Part shown: piece after piece, positions 33,459 through 43,501 of the stretch
Layout: every line of letters starts with the position of its first letter
Position numbering within the stretch: position 1 is the first letter of the stretch
Origin: Proales similis
Lineage: Eukaryota; Rotifera; Eurotatoria; Ploima; Proalidae
NCBI GenBank assembly: GCA_019059635.1
Contig: JAGVRJ010000001.1
Coordinates: 1,612,001-1,676,000, forward strand
Direction: 5' to 3'
Length of the DNA stretch: 64,000 nt
Notes under the pieces: model-generated
The model's input: only the letters and a program-made list of their open reading frames with translations
What the model was told of the DNA's origin: nothing
Database searches by the model: none
Program-made: the position numbers and the translations under genes

Positions 33459-34032
33459 GGACCCTTTTTTGCGCCTAATAAGTGATCAGTGTGCTTCAAG
33501 TGGCTTGTGCATGTGCCTTTGAGGACGTTCGCTCCTCTATATAGCTTAGCTTTTCATTTCTAAACCAGTGGAATAAAAATCTGCCACAGGCTTTTGTCTA
33601 ACTTCAAATCCAACTATTATCGAACAAAGCATTTCTTGAATGAAAATATGAATTTTGTGCACGTTCCTTGAAAATAAGAGTTAGCAGCTAGGCAAGGAGC
33701 GTCTCGGATAGAAATTCTAAAAAAAGCAAGCCAAGTTGTGAATAAAATTGAGATAAATTGCGTAAAAGCGCTTGTGAGCTTCAAATAGCGACGAGCAGCT
33801 GCTTGACCTTGAAGCATGAATGCAATGCAGAGCAACAAGTTTGAAATTTAAAATTCTCTCATCCGATTGGACAAGAGCAGAGCAAAGGATTGTTGGCAGA
33901 AAAGCTGTTTGGCTCTAGGTTTGGCTCTAATATTTAAGTAACGACTTGTTTGTTTAACTCGCTCGCATCGCTTGGCAGTAGAAAGTCTCTATTTGACCAT
34001 ATACACATAGCCAACAAACGAATCAAAGAAAG
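33459..34032. other. Spacer after the poly-aspartate gene
   Basis: Contains its 3' UTR, with an AATAAA near 33571, and the presumed promoter of the next small gene. No ORF is supported. Confidence 0.4.
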
Positions 34033-34254
34033 ATGGGAAGAGAGAGACTGGTAGACTTCGGTGTCCAAGAAGTGAGCAAGCATGTTCACAAAAAGTCGTA
34101 CTTGCGCAATATATTGATTGTTGTCGGCTTCAGTCTAACCATCGGAGCTGTAGTGTTTGGTGAGCACCTGATCAATCCCGATAAGAAGCATCTCGATCAC
34201 GATCACAAAAACAATGAATTCATAGAAGAGCTCAAGAGGAAAAGCAAGAACTAA
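34033..34254 (+). CDS. Small single-pass membrane protein, 73 aa, unknown
   Basis: Intronless. A basic/amphipathic N-terminus of about 25 residues precedes one helix (ILIVVGFSLTIGAVVFG) and a hydrophilic His/Asp/Lys tail. Size and layout recall small mitochondrial inner-membrane or respiratory assembly proteins, but I cannot match it to a named one. Tandem AATAAA-like signals at about 34340-34365 support transcription on this strand. Confidence 0.5.
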   Translation: MGRERLVDFGVQEVSKHVHKKSYLRNILIVVGFSLTIGAVVFGEHLINPDKKHLDHDHKNNEFIEELKRKSKN

Positions 34255-34424
34255 TACAATATGGGAGTTTTGATAAAGACCTTGTTACATTTAATTTTCT
34301 ATCTAATTTTGCTAGCTTGTCAATAGATGCAAATTTAATAAACAGAGAATAAATAAATAAAAACACATTCTTGCTCTGTTCTCTTCCTGATCAACAAGGA
34401 GTTCAAATCAGCCATCTAGCTTGA

Positions 34425-34672
34425 TTTAGTTGGAAGGCGATCCTGTTCATTGCACCGACACCATGTTTATTTAACTGGATTAAAGTCAAGCAGTTTTTAT
34501 GTTTCTTTCTTAACTTGACGTTCAGTTAGAGTTCTTGAACTTCCTTAGCCCATCTTAAGCTGCAATCTAAAGTGAACGATGTCTCAAAATTGATTGAACG
34601 ATGATCGCAATCGCTTGTTTGGCTCAACATTATGCTCGAATAGTTGACGAATCGAAATATTTGCACAATGCT
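34425..34672. repeat. Inverted duplicate, left arm (upstream part)
   Basis: About 250 bp that match the reverse complement of 40759-41010 at roughly 90% by eye. It lies just before the gene at 34782. Shared landmarks include ggcgatcctgttcattgcac and cttaagctgcaatct. Confidence 0.8.
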
Positions 34673-34781
34673 TGTACATAGAAAATTGTTTGGCCTATTT
34701 TGAGGGCTACAAAAGCGAGTCAATTTTCAAATCAATTTTCATTTCGAATCTGACACGTAGACTGGAGCAACATCAAACAAA

Positions 34782-35464
34782 ATGAGTCAGCCTCAAAGCG
34801 TAAGCTTAAAAGTGATAATTAAACTTAACCAGTATAATAACTCAAATCGTGTCTAGATTTACTCGGCATGTGCTGGTTGTGAGTCCCTTAAAAAGGATAT
34901 AGAAGAATTAAAAAAGCAAAACAAGATATTATTCAAGCAAAACGAGGAATTAAAAAAGCAAAACGAGGAATTAAAAAAGCTCATCGAGGGTATTTATAAA
35001 TTTTCCGTATTTTTACTTCCATCTCTTCCTTATAACTTCAAGTCAATTAATCATCCCTAGGCAAATGGAGTTGGAGTATCTTCTCTTGTTTTCAACTCAT
35101 ATTTGCTTTGTCTCAAGTCTTTTGTGTAGCCGGTTTTTTTTTCTTTGGCAGGGTTCTGAGCCATTATTCGATTTTCTTTTATTCGATTGCTGCTCTCATC
35201 TTTTTAGCAACTCTAATTTATTCAACAAATCTTTATTTCAATTCTCACTGTTGTGAATATTTCACACTGTCAGTTTATATAATCATCAATGCAGCTATTT
35301 TCACTCTCTCGGTGTGCATGATTAATCAAAAACCTGGCGGTGAAAATCCAAATCTTTCGACTACCACCAATAGCCCATTCCCCTTACCGAGCTCCAAAAC
35401 GAGCTCAATCAGCAGCACGCCGGCCTGTGCTGATTCCAAATACCCTTATTTCAATGGCTACTAA
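34782..35464 (+). CDS. Coiled-coil plus multi-helix membrane protein, 184 aa, unknown
   Basis: Reconstructed from three exons: 34782-34799 (18 nt), 34857-34989 and 35061-35464; phases agree. Residues 15-51 form a Lys/Glu/Asn coiled coil built from short repeats (QNEELKK). Three to four hydrophobic helices follow (about residues 55-145), and the tail is Ser/Thr/Pro rich, ending YPYFNGY. The topology resembles MARVEL-type four-helix proteins, but I see no diagnostic motif. The gene lies inside an inverted duplication; a truncated relative is at 39816-40086 on the other strand and keeps the frame of the last two helices and tail. Conservation of that frame supports a real protein. Confidence 0.6.
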
Positions 35465-35943
35465 CTTTTCTCAGAAAACTTTCTGCTTTGACTTTATCGC
35501 CTCGTCTTGCATTCTGACATTCAATAAAACTTGATTAACTTTGTCTCAATCTCTCTCAGCAAGGCAACTGACGCGCCAGAGATCGCCGTTTGACGAGCTT
35601 GCTCCCCTAATCAAATTTATATATCAACGACTCTGGGGTTTGAAGGTAACATGGACCTAATCCTTCTCACGTCTAATTCGAGCTCACTGAATCATAACGA
35701 TAATCAAGGAAGGGAAGCAAAAGATGCCTTGAGCTATTTTCAACACAGACGGACAAACCTCTTTCTTAAAAGGATCTACTGTGACCACAAAACAGTTTCC
35801 TTATCACATGAATAAATTATTAAGAACAAACCTTTTTTCATCATCTTCAAAATCGAAACCAAACGTCAGGTTGTGAATGCCATTCATCTGATAAAAACTG
35901 CTTGAAATAAAAATTTTGAGATTCTGGCAGCTGCTTTGACCGA
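35465..35943. other. Spacer between membrane-protein gene and SNAPC4
   Basis: Holds an AATAAA near 35523 and a diverged piece (about 35740-35815) that resembles the reverse complement of about 39330-39440, extending the inverted duplication to this side. No ORF supported. Confidence 0.45.
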
Positions 35944-38900
35944 ATGGGTGAACCACAAAACGCTGATCTTATTCGCTCCCTGCTCTGTGTGAATCGAGCC
36001 TATCAGGAGGTACTCGATGAAAAGATCAGCACCCTTGAGGAGTATTTGAGATTTAACCTTATTTCCCAAGTAGGCTTTCTTAAATTTAAGTTAATTGGCT
36101 GCAACATCTGGTTCTTAACTGTTAATCTAGGAAAATTTGACCCAAAGCCTTAGACAAAACACAGCATCAGTGGAGCGCAAAGACATCACCGAGCCGACAA
36201 GCTCAAATGAACAAGAGCTTGTTAAAATTAAGGGCAGCTATTTCAGAGACAGATACGATTCAGTGGGTCATCTCACTTTTCGCTCGTCGACATTCCTCTT
36301 GAAAGGATATTGTCTTTAAAGGAACCGGAAGATAGTATCGATGCTCAAATCAAAAGCAAACTCATCTTTTACGATTACATGCCTCAACTCAAGTCCGAAT
36401 GTAAGCTTCTTATTAAGAATGAAAGCCGGAAAGGTTCAAAATTGTTGTCGATCACTAGGGACGGCCTCAAAACGTCGAACACTAAAGCAAGCTGTTCTTG
36501 CAGACGCAGTTAAGCTTCTCAAGATTCCCCTGCAGAGCAAGTAGGTTTCTGACAATCAAGAGGCCGAGCCAGAACGGATGAAAAATATACGAAGAATCAC
36601 GTTGCTGAAGGAAAAGCTCGACACACCGCGAAATAAAGATCCAAATCAGGATCGAGCAGCTAATCAGAAGCTGATAAAAATTGCACAAAAGGATCTTAAG
36701 CAAATTGAGTAGGCATTTATGTATGAATAATTAAAGCAAACTTATTCGATTATTTTGTATTTAAAAGTGAATTGTCAGAAGATAAAGTTCTGGAACAAAT
36801 AGACAACAATCGTATTGATTGGTTCAAAATTGCAAACATGGATGTGAGTTAAGAAATTAGATTCTATTCAAATCTAATGACTTCTAATGAATCCTGCTTG
36901 TTAAATGAAGCTCGGTGGTCTTTGGTCGGCAAATGAATGCCGGCTCATGTGGGTGAACGTGTGTCATCCGTCAATAAATCAGAGCAAGTGGTCAAATCAA
37001 GAAAGCTCAGCCTTGATCGAGTTGGCCAGAAAACACGGTGAACATAATTGGGCACAAATTGCTCAAGAGCTCAATGTAACAGTACAAGTGACCGGCGTAT
37101 TCTTGCTTCATTACTTAAAAATTCACCTTCAAGACCAACCGATCAACGTTTTTGTGCATGAAGCGGTATCATGAAAAGACAGCTGAGCTCTACTGCAAGC
37201 GGTGAGTCAAACACTAACGAAAAGCGAGAGATTTGGGCTTCTATTTCTGCACTTTGTGAAAAATGAAGAGATTGGAGCGAGAAAGAAACTCAAGAGCTTT
37301 GTGAGATGGCTGAAAAGCATCGAGTTGGCCTATTCGTGCCTTACAACTACCTGAGTTACTTAAACGGACATCGCGACCGTAACAGCGTCTACAACTGGCA
37401 TGCGCGAGTGGATCCGACCTTGAATCATGGCAAGTGGCTACCGAGCGAAGAGCAAGCGTTAGAAGAGGCGATTAAGATTCTTGGCTTGAACAAGAACTGG
37501 CAAGAGATTAGCGAGTATGTGGGCACCCGAACCTCACTTCAGTGCAAGGAGCGATACGAGCTCAAGTTCCATAATCCCAACAAATATATAAACTGGACAC
37601 GGGAAGACGATCAAAAGCTAATGAACGGCATTGAAACTTACGGCACCCAATGGGTCAAAATTGTAGCGAATGAACTGCCACATCGAACTGATCATTCTTG
37701 TCTGTCTCGCTACATGAAATTGATGAATTGGCAACGTCAGAATGAATGGCTAGAAAAACAGTCAGAATCAGTCAAAGAATTTGTGGCATTTGTTTTTAAA
37801 GAGCGAGAAGGCGCCGATCAGGAAGGGCCAAGTTATACGGACTCTGGAAAGCTGGTCCCAACAATACCAAGATTTGGCTACGGAAACCAGAGTCTGAACA
37901 GTGTGATGGAAAAAATCGACTCCAAGAAAGACCTGATTCACGAATTCATTGAAAAGAAGCGTCAAGGTCAGATGAGCCTCAATCTTTTGGTAAGATTTGA
38001 CCAGCTCAATCAAATAGTGCAATAATGTTCTCTTTTGAAGAATCGAATTGGAATTTTCACGCCTACGTTGAATAGTCTGATGGCCAAAAGCAAAGGTGAA
38101 ATTAAGCGCACAGACAGTAAACGGCAGAGAACACCAAGCGTTGATGAACTGTCTTGTCAAGGTTACTCTTTCTTTTCCTAAAATGTAGGCCGGAATTTTA
38201 ATGGTCTTTAATTTAAAAGAGGCAGCATCGTTTTTAGAAAAACCAAAGCGCAAGAGGCCAATGAAAATAAACGAAATCATGCAGCTCAACAAGCCTGCTC
38301 AAGTGCCAATGCTTGTTCAATCGCCAAGTGGACAATTTGTCCTCCAGCCTGTAGAGCTTCCACAGCTGTCCGGAAAGAAAATCTCTCAAATTCAAAAGAT
38401 GAATCTCATACCTACTCTACCGGTCGCCCAGCCAATTGATGCAAAATCTGGCCCGATTCAGATTCAAACTGCGACTTTGGCCATTCAGAACAGCTCGTCT
38501 TTGACTGATGTTCCTCATCGAACATCAACCAAAAAGATAAAAGATTTTGAAAGTGTTATGAAAGCAGAAAGCTTGGCGCCCAAACTCTTTGTTAGCCTTG
38601 ACTCTATCTCAGGTTCGATTTACTTCCTTATTTAGCTCTGATCGGTGCTCTGTCTAATTTGGTTAAAGCAACTACCAAAATACCCTGCCTAGTCGAACAA
38701 TACAACGAGTTCAAGTACATGTACTCGTTGCGAAAGAGCAGTAAAAGGGACTACTTCAAAAAGTACGTTATATTGAACTGCAAAGGAAAACTGGTTGCGG
38801 TGAAACCTCTGGTAAGTCAAACTGGGTCTAACCAGACGCTTGCTTAAAACAAATTGAAAAGCGTGCCATAATTTAGAACCCGAAAGTAGACGAAAGCTAC

Positions 38901-38960
38901 TTTGACGAGCCGAAACTCAATGCAATCGAGAGGGCTTTGCAAAAAGTCTGTGTTACCTAA
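35944..38960 (+). CDS. SNAPC4: SNAPC4-like Myb-repeat subunit of the snRNA-activating complex
   Basis: Largest SNAPc subunit; binds the proximal sequence element of snRNA promoters for RNA polymerase II and III. Thirteen exons: 35944-36069, 36131-36262, 36322-36400, 36459-36540, 36595-36708, 36768-36843, 36911-37081, 37134-37201, 37269-37989, 38041-38161, 38220-38612, 38669-38811, 38877-38960; 769 aa. It follows the human order: NRAYQEVLDEKI, GSYFRD, KRRTLKQAVLADAV, DWFKIANMD, HPSINQSKWSNQE, then Myb repeats with HGKWLPSEEQ, INWTREDDQKL and ELPHRTDHSCLSRY. Apparent stops in the region vanish when 52-63 nt introns are removed, including one at 36541. It is shorter than the human protein at the C-terminus. 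Its last exon and 3' flank are duplicated at 41093-41332. Confidence 0.85.
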
Positions 38961-39071
38961 AAACGCCTACGCTTCGCACCTTTTCTTGGGACTCCTTTCT
39001 CTTTTTGATTTTCCCTCTTGATTAATATATATAAACAGAGAGTTGACGCCACATAATCGCTTTTGATGATG
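38832..39071 (+). repeat. Direct duplicate, copy 1: last SNAPC4 exon and 3' flank
   Basis: 240 bp covering the end of the last intron, exon 13, the stop and about 110 bp of 3' sequence. It matches 41093-41332 almost perfectly from the acceptor onward. Confidence 0.88.
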
Positions 39072-39815
39072 TTCGATGCTGTTGCTTAAATTATGAACTG
39101 TGTCATTCACTTTCAAACATCGAGCAAGATCTTCTAGCGACCTTTCAAAGATATCATGTCCCTAATGCGAGGAAAGAAAACAAGCGACTCGAATTATTGG
39201 TGCAATCAAAAGTCTTAGGATGAGGGGATATGTAAAGCCAATCCTTCTCAAGAAGAACGCACATAATAGCAAAATGACGTGCTGAATCATACCGGTCTAA
39301 AAATGCTTTGTTCTAACTGCTTTATTCGTGCGATAAAGAAAACTGTTTTGTGGTCTAAGCAAATAGTTCCTTGAAAGAAAGGCATTGACTCGTCTGTGTT
39401 TAAAAGAGTGTCACGGAGCAAGTCCTACACAGCTAAGTCGCTCTTGTTATTTCGTAATTCCCCACCATCCGCATATTATTAATGTCCACCCTCGATCATC
39501 TAATATAACCCCGATAGAGTCGACGTTGGGCCGCGCCACAGTGCTCGGCTAATGTTTTCCCTATGTCCGATTCACCAGTCTAACCATTCTAACCATGTAT
39601 TCGATTCTACAATTAAAATCATTGTTAATGTTTTAAATTTATTTCATGGAATATTTTATATAGAGCCTCGCTTCGGCGAAGGGCTCAAGTTATAATATTC
39701 TCTAGTTTAATCAAAACAAAACACATTAAAAAATCCAACACCCTCTCTCTCGGCTCACAATAGCTCAAACCATTTTTTGGGAAATTTATCCAAGCGAAAA
39801 TTTATCTGAGAAAAG
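39072..39815. other. Non-coding stretch between SNAPC4 and the decayed inverted copy
   Basis: About 740 bp with no supported ORF. The segment near 39330-39440 resembles the reverse complement of 35740-35815, so part of it belongs to the inverted duplication. Confidence 0.45.
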
Positions 39816-40086
39816 TTAGAAGCCATTGAAATAAGGGTATCTAGAATCAGCAGAGACCGGCGTGCTGCTGATAGAGCTCGTTTTGGAGCTCGGTAAGGTG
39901 AATGGGCTATTTGTGGTAGTCGAAGAGCTCGGACCTTCATGGCCAGGTTTTTGACAGAACATGCAGAGCAAGAGAATGAAAATAGCTACATTGATGATGA
40001 TATAAACTGCCAGTGTGAAATATTCACCACAGTGAAAATTGAAATAAAGATTTGTTGAATAAATTAGAGTTGCTAAAAGATGAGAG
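39816..40086 (-). pseudogene. 5'-truncated copy of the coiled-coil membrane protein gene
   Basis: On the minus strand this reads as the C-terminal 89 or so codons of the gene at 34782-35464, in frame to a TAA at 39816, with substitutions spread over helix and tail (ends YPYFNGF). Similarity stops abruptly at about 40086, where unrelated DNA begins, and the two upstream exons are missing. Either a pseudogene or a gene that has gained a new 5' part; no start codon or donor is evident. Confidence 0.7.
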
Positions 40087-40231
40087 CGGTGTGACAGCGC
40101 CCGTTCGCTGTTGGTTCTGGTCGGCCTGTTTCCCCAACCAGATAAACTGAGAAGTAGGTGGCTAGGTTAATTATCTTGATGCTATAACTGACTCCTCTCG
40201 ACCGAACCGAGAGTTGTATTCACTCTAGACG

Positions 40232-40296
40232 GAAGTGGTCATCCCGCCGATATCGGTAGAACTCACCAACGTGCAACTACACTGAGTTGGCCATGA
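40232..40296 (+). repeat. 65-bp direct repeat, copy 1
   Basis: Begins gaagtggtcatcccgccg. Three differences from the copy at 40634. Confidence 0.88.
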
Positions 40297-40633
40297 TTTA
40301 TGAAGACTGCTGAGGAACCTGGTTCCGAAAGAATAGTGGTTTGAATCCGTGCGAGAGGCTTGGTGGGAGAGGAGGGGTTGCCGATATTGGTGGCGCTTTA
40401 TGCCTGAGTATAGGGGATCCTGTTTGAATTGATGTAGGCTCAGGTCCCTTCTCTGTGGCGAATGTCTTGATTCTTTTGTTGGTGGCCAGTGTTGAGTTAG
40501 TGTGTCCCAATCCGCAAGGCTTATCTGCTTGAATATCACGTCCCGGTGGTAACCTGATTGAGTCTGGGTCACTGGAGTTAAATACTAATAAGATGCTGTC
40601 AGGTGCTGGGCAAGCCGACAAGCCAACCGATTT

Positions 40634-40698
40634 GAAGTGGTCATCCCGCCGATATCGGTAAAACTCACCCACGTGCAACTACACTGAGTTGGCTATGA
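40634..40698 (+). repeat. 65-bp direct repeat, copy 2
   Basis: Same orientation as the copy at 40232. Both end close to actgagttggc followed by atga. Confidence 0.88.
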
Positions 40699-40758
40699 GC
40701 TGTTTCTAAGAGCCTTACAGCCAGCAAATGCCGAGTATATCTAAACATGATTTGAGTT

Positions 40759-41010
40759 GTGCAAATATTTCGATTTTTCAACTATTCGAGCATAATATTG
40801 AGCCAAACGATTGAGCCAGCGATTGCGATCATCATCGTTAAATCCATTTTGAGACATCGTTCACTTCAGATTGCAGCTTAAGATGGGCTTAGGAAGTTCA
40901 AGAACTCCAACTGAACGTCAAGTTAAGAATGAAACCTAAAAACTGCTTGACTTAATCCAGTTAAATAAACATGGTGTCGGTGCAATGAACAGGATCGCCT
41001 CCCAACAAGA
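40759..41010. repeat. Inverted duplicate, right arm (upstream part)
   Basis: Reverse complement of 34425-34672, about 90% identical by eye with a few small indels. Confidence 0.8.
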
Positions 41011-41092
41011 TCAACCTAGATGATAACAACTCATCATGATCAGCAAAAGACGTTAGCCGTAAGAAAGCTCGACTTGGTAATACGGAATCTTA

Positions 41093-41332
41093 TCAGACGC
41101 TTGCTAAAAAGAAATTTAAAAGCGTGCCATAATTTAGAACCCGAAAGTAGACGAAAGCTACTTTCACGAGCCGAAACTCAATGCAATCGAGAGGGCTTTG
41201 CAAAAAGTCTGTGTTACCTAAAAACGCCTACGCTTCGCACCTTTTCTTGGGACTCCTTTCTCTTTTTGATTTTCCCTCTTGATTAATATATATAAACAGA
41301 GAGTTGACGCCACCTATTCGCTTTTGATGCTG
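41093..41332 (+). repeat. Direct duplicate, copy 2: detached last SNAPC4 exon
   Basis: Near-identical to 38832-39071. One change in the coding part would turn Asp to His (GAC to CAC). No upstream SNAPC4 exons accompany it, so it is an exon fragment. Confidence 0.88.
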
Positions 41333-41362
41333 CTCTGCTGTTTTATATATCAATCCTGATTT

Positions 41363-41393
41363 CTCACTCACTCACTCACTCACTCACTCACTC
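41363..41393 (+). repeat. (CTCA)n tetranucleotide repeat
   Basis: Seven or more perfect CTCA units just after the detached SNAPC4 exon copy. Confidence 0.85.
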
Positions 41394-41485
41394 ATACCAT
41401 TTCTTTTTTTAAATGTGCTTAAATTATGAGCTGAGCCCTTTTAAGAGGTCTTAAAACTCACAATTTTGATTTAATTCTTTATAAA

Positions 41486-41821
41486 ATGTGCCGCTGGGGA
41501 TGCAGTACAGTTGATACGGTAAGGCTGCCATTCAAGCGGTTGTTAATCTAGTCTTCCAAGCTGATTGATCAATCGCTACGAAAAGACTTTTGAGTGTAAA
41601 TGGTGTGGGACCCGCTTTTGTGCAGAATGTCTTCGAGGCGATTTCAACGGTTTGATGAAAAAGACCAAAGAGTCCATTTTCTGTCGAAAATGTAAACAGG
41701 TAATTTTGGAGCGGCTTGACGTCTATGCACAGTGAAATTAACCGGTGTTTGCATGCAGCCAAACTGTATGGGCAAAAGAGTGGAAGGGCCACCTGGTCTC
41801 CCGAATAACGCGGTAATTTAA
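41486..41821 (+). CDS. Small Cys-rich (probably zinc-binding) protein, 69 aa
   Basis: Three exons, 41486-41518, 41586-41699 and 41759-41821, with consistent phases. The product holds a CxxC-type series: MCRWGC, FECKWCGTRFCAECLRG, FCRKCKQPNC, then a short tail KRVEGPPG. The spacing of at least eight cysteines suggests one or two zinc sites. I have a memory of similar short proteins in other invertebrates but cannot name the family or function. The acceptor at 41585 is chosen because the earlier AG sites lead to stops. Confidence 0.6.
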
Positions 41822-42043
41822 CTTATTAATTGTTAAATGGATTCAAAATTCTTAAAAACTGCTGATCAGAAATCAAAGAAAGGGCTATTGAAATCTTCAA
41901 CAAAACGTTCTGCCTGATATAACGAATCTGAAACAATAAATCAGTCAATTCACCGAAATTATAGCATTGCTGTATTAATTTAAAATATTTATTCTTCTTT
42001 GAGAGCAAAGAGACAATATTTTAAATTAACGATTATTTTCGAC

Positions 42044-42932
42044 TTATTGGCCGCCCAGGGACTCGATGACCTTTTGGAACGGAGCCAATCGAGTGGCCAA
42101 ATTCTCAACAGCCTTCTTTCGGAGAGCCTAGTTTTGGAGCGTTAGACATTCGCAGAATAAAAGACGATTGAAAAGAGTTTAATTTACCTCTTCTCGCTTT
42201 TGACGGTTGTAGAATACGTTGGACTTGGCCTTGCGTTTCTCCTCAAGGGTGGCAACGACCTCCTTGTATTTCCAGCCGACCTCGTGCGAAAGACGACCAA
42301 CCTCGCAGTACTGCAAGGAAATTAATTAGTTGATTAAAATTGAGTCAGGTTGCAAAGCAGGTAGGTTACTCTTCGCTTGGGCTTCAGCTTGAGCTCTCGG
42401 AGAGCTGAGGGTACGACTTGTCGCTTAATTTTGTCGTAGGGTGCTGGGATTCCCTCGAAAGTCTTGAGTCGTTGAAGAGCCTCCTTGCCTCGCTTGGTCT
42501 TGTGGGGCACCATACCTCTGACGGTTCGCCAGAAGATCTTGCTCGGTGCTCGGAAGTGAATGGCACCGCGAGCCGGCTGGATGTTGCAGGCCTTTCGCAA
42601 GAACTCAAGGTACTTGACTTAGAAATCAAGCATTAGGCTTTCGCTCTCCATTAGTAGTCAAGTGAATTTTAAAATTACGCTTGTTGCGGAAAAAGCTGCC
42701 GGAAATGTTTATGTTCTCACATCGGACAACGACCACTCGCTGGCCTTGCAAGATGGTCTTGGCGACGACGGCGGCCAATCGGCCAAGCAAGTGTGCGCGA
42801 GCGTCAATGACGATGGGCTAAAATCGTTCATAAAGGCTGTTAAGAGTTTGTTTGCGAATCGGGCGACTGACTCAGACTGAATCAGCGCCCCTTGTTCAGC
42901 CTCTGGGTACCCACCTTGTTGGACAAAGTCAT
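42044..42932 (-). CDS. RPL13A: 60S ribosomal protein L13a (uL13)
   Basis: Structural protein of the large ribosomal subunit. Five exons: 42932-42915 (18-nt first exon, MTLSNK), 42817-42679, 42617-42370, 42310-42188, 42127-42044; 203 aa, the same length as human L13a. Family signatures are [58 protein letters not shown] and [20 protein letters not shown]. Vertebrate RPL13A introns host C/D box snoRNAs; I looked for C and D boxes in the four introns here (59-97 nt) and found none convincing, and most are too short. cgtag stands directly before AAATG, an acceptor-like start context. Confidence 0.97.
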
Positions 42933-43501
42933 TTCTACGATTATGTGTTTAATACCCTGCAATCAGTGCGAGCATTCAAATTTTCAACTGCTTGCCGTGC
43001 TGCATGATTTTTTACTGCAAGTTAAGGTCGCTGGCGCGTGGGAATCGCGATATATTCTCTTCAGTGCACAGTCAAACGAGCGCACTGTTTTCATTCAACA
43101 TAATTGACGTGCATTATTCAAAATCGAATTGCTAAAAACTTTTCCTGTTTTTATCTTTTTTAAACTTAGCTAAGAGCTCTTCGAATTAAAAGCCGATCTT
43201 TATCTTCATTAATAACAGTCTTAATTCATGAATCCAATTTATTCCATTTGTTCGTTGGAAAAAAGAGTCCTTTAAGAAATTTTATTTTTCTAAATTTTAA
43301 CCTGATCTCAAATAATCTAAATATTTCTCTCGTTGATATTTTCCTCCGAAAAGTTAATAAAAGCTTTAGATTTACGCGTTTGAGAACATCTCAGTTGCTG
43401 AGAATCAAAATTTTTATTATTTTTCAAAGCTTAAATTTCATGCTTCTCGATGTGGAACAGACATTTTCAATGAGAGAAAAAGATGATGATCATGATTGGA
43501 G
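42933..43501. other. Spacer between RPL13A start and amylase stop
   Basis: About 570 bp, AT rich from 43.1 kb. It holds the RPL13A promoter and the amylase 3' UTR. No ORF is supported. Confidence 0.4.

Larger units (their letters stand above)
40087..40756. mobile_element. Insertion bounded by 65-bp direct repeats
   Basis: About 670 bp replaces the middle of the inverted copy. It contains two 65-bp direct repeats, 40232-40296 and 40634-40698, with three mismatches, spaced 402 bp apart. A 126-codon open frame on the minus strand is not recognisable. Direct terminal-like repeats around a short core resemble a non-autonomous LTR-type (TRIM-like) element or a tandem satellite fragment. No transposase, target-site duplication or primer-binding site was identified, so the class is open. 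Confidence 0.4.

Noticed and set aside
36541-36543. In-frame TAG in SNAPC4 suggesting a pseudogene or readthrough
   Set aside because: It lies at the start of a 54-nt GT-AG intron (36541-36594) whose removal restores frame and family similarity.
40225-40678. 115-126 codon frames in the direct-repeat insertion
   Set aside because: No transposase, reverse transcriptase or other domain visible; Pro/Ser-rich translation looks accidental.
42418-42880. Plus-strand open frames over RPL13A
   Set aside because: Antisense shadows; the minus strand encodes a full-length ribosomal protein.
42128-42914. snoRNA genes in RPL13A introns, as in vertebrates
   Set aside because: Introns are 59-97 nt and show no convincing C (RTGATGA) and D (CTGA) box pair with a terminal stem.
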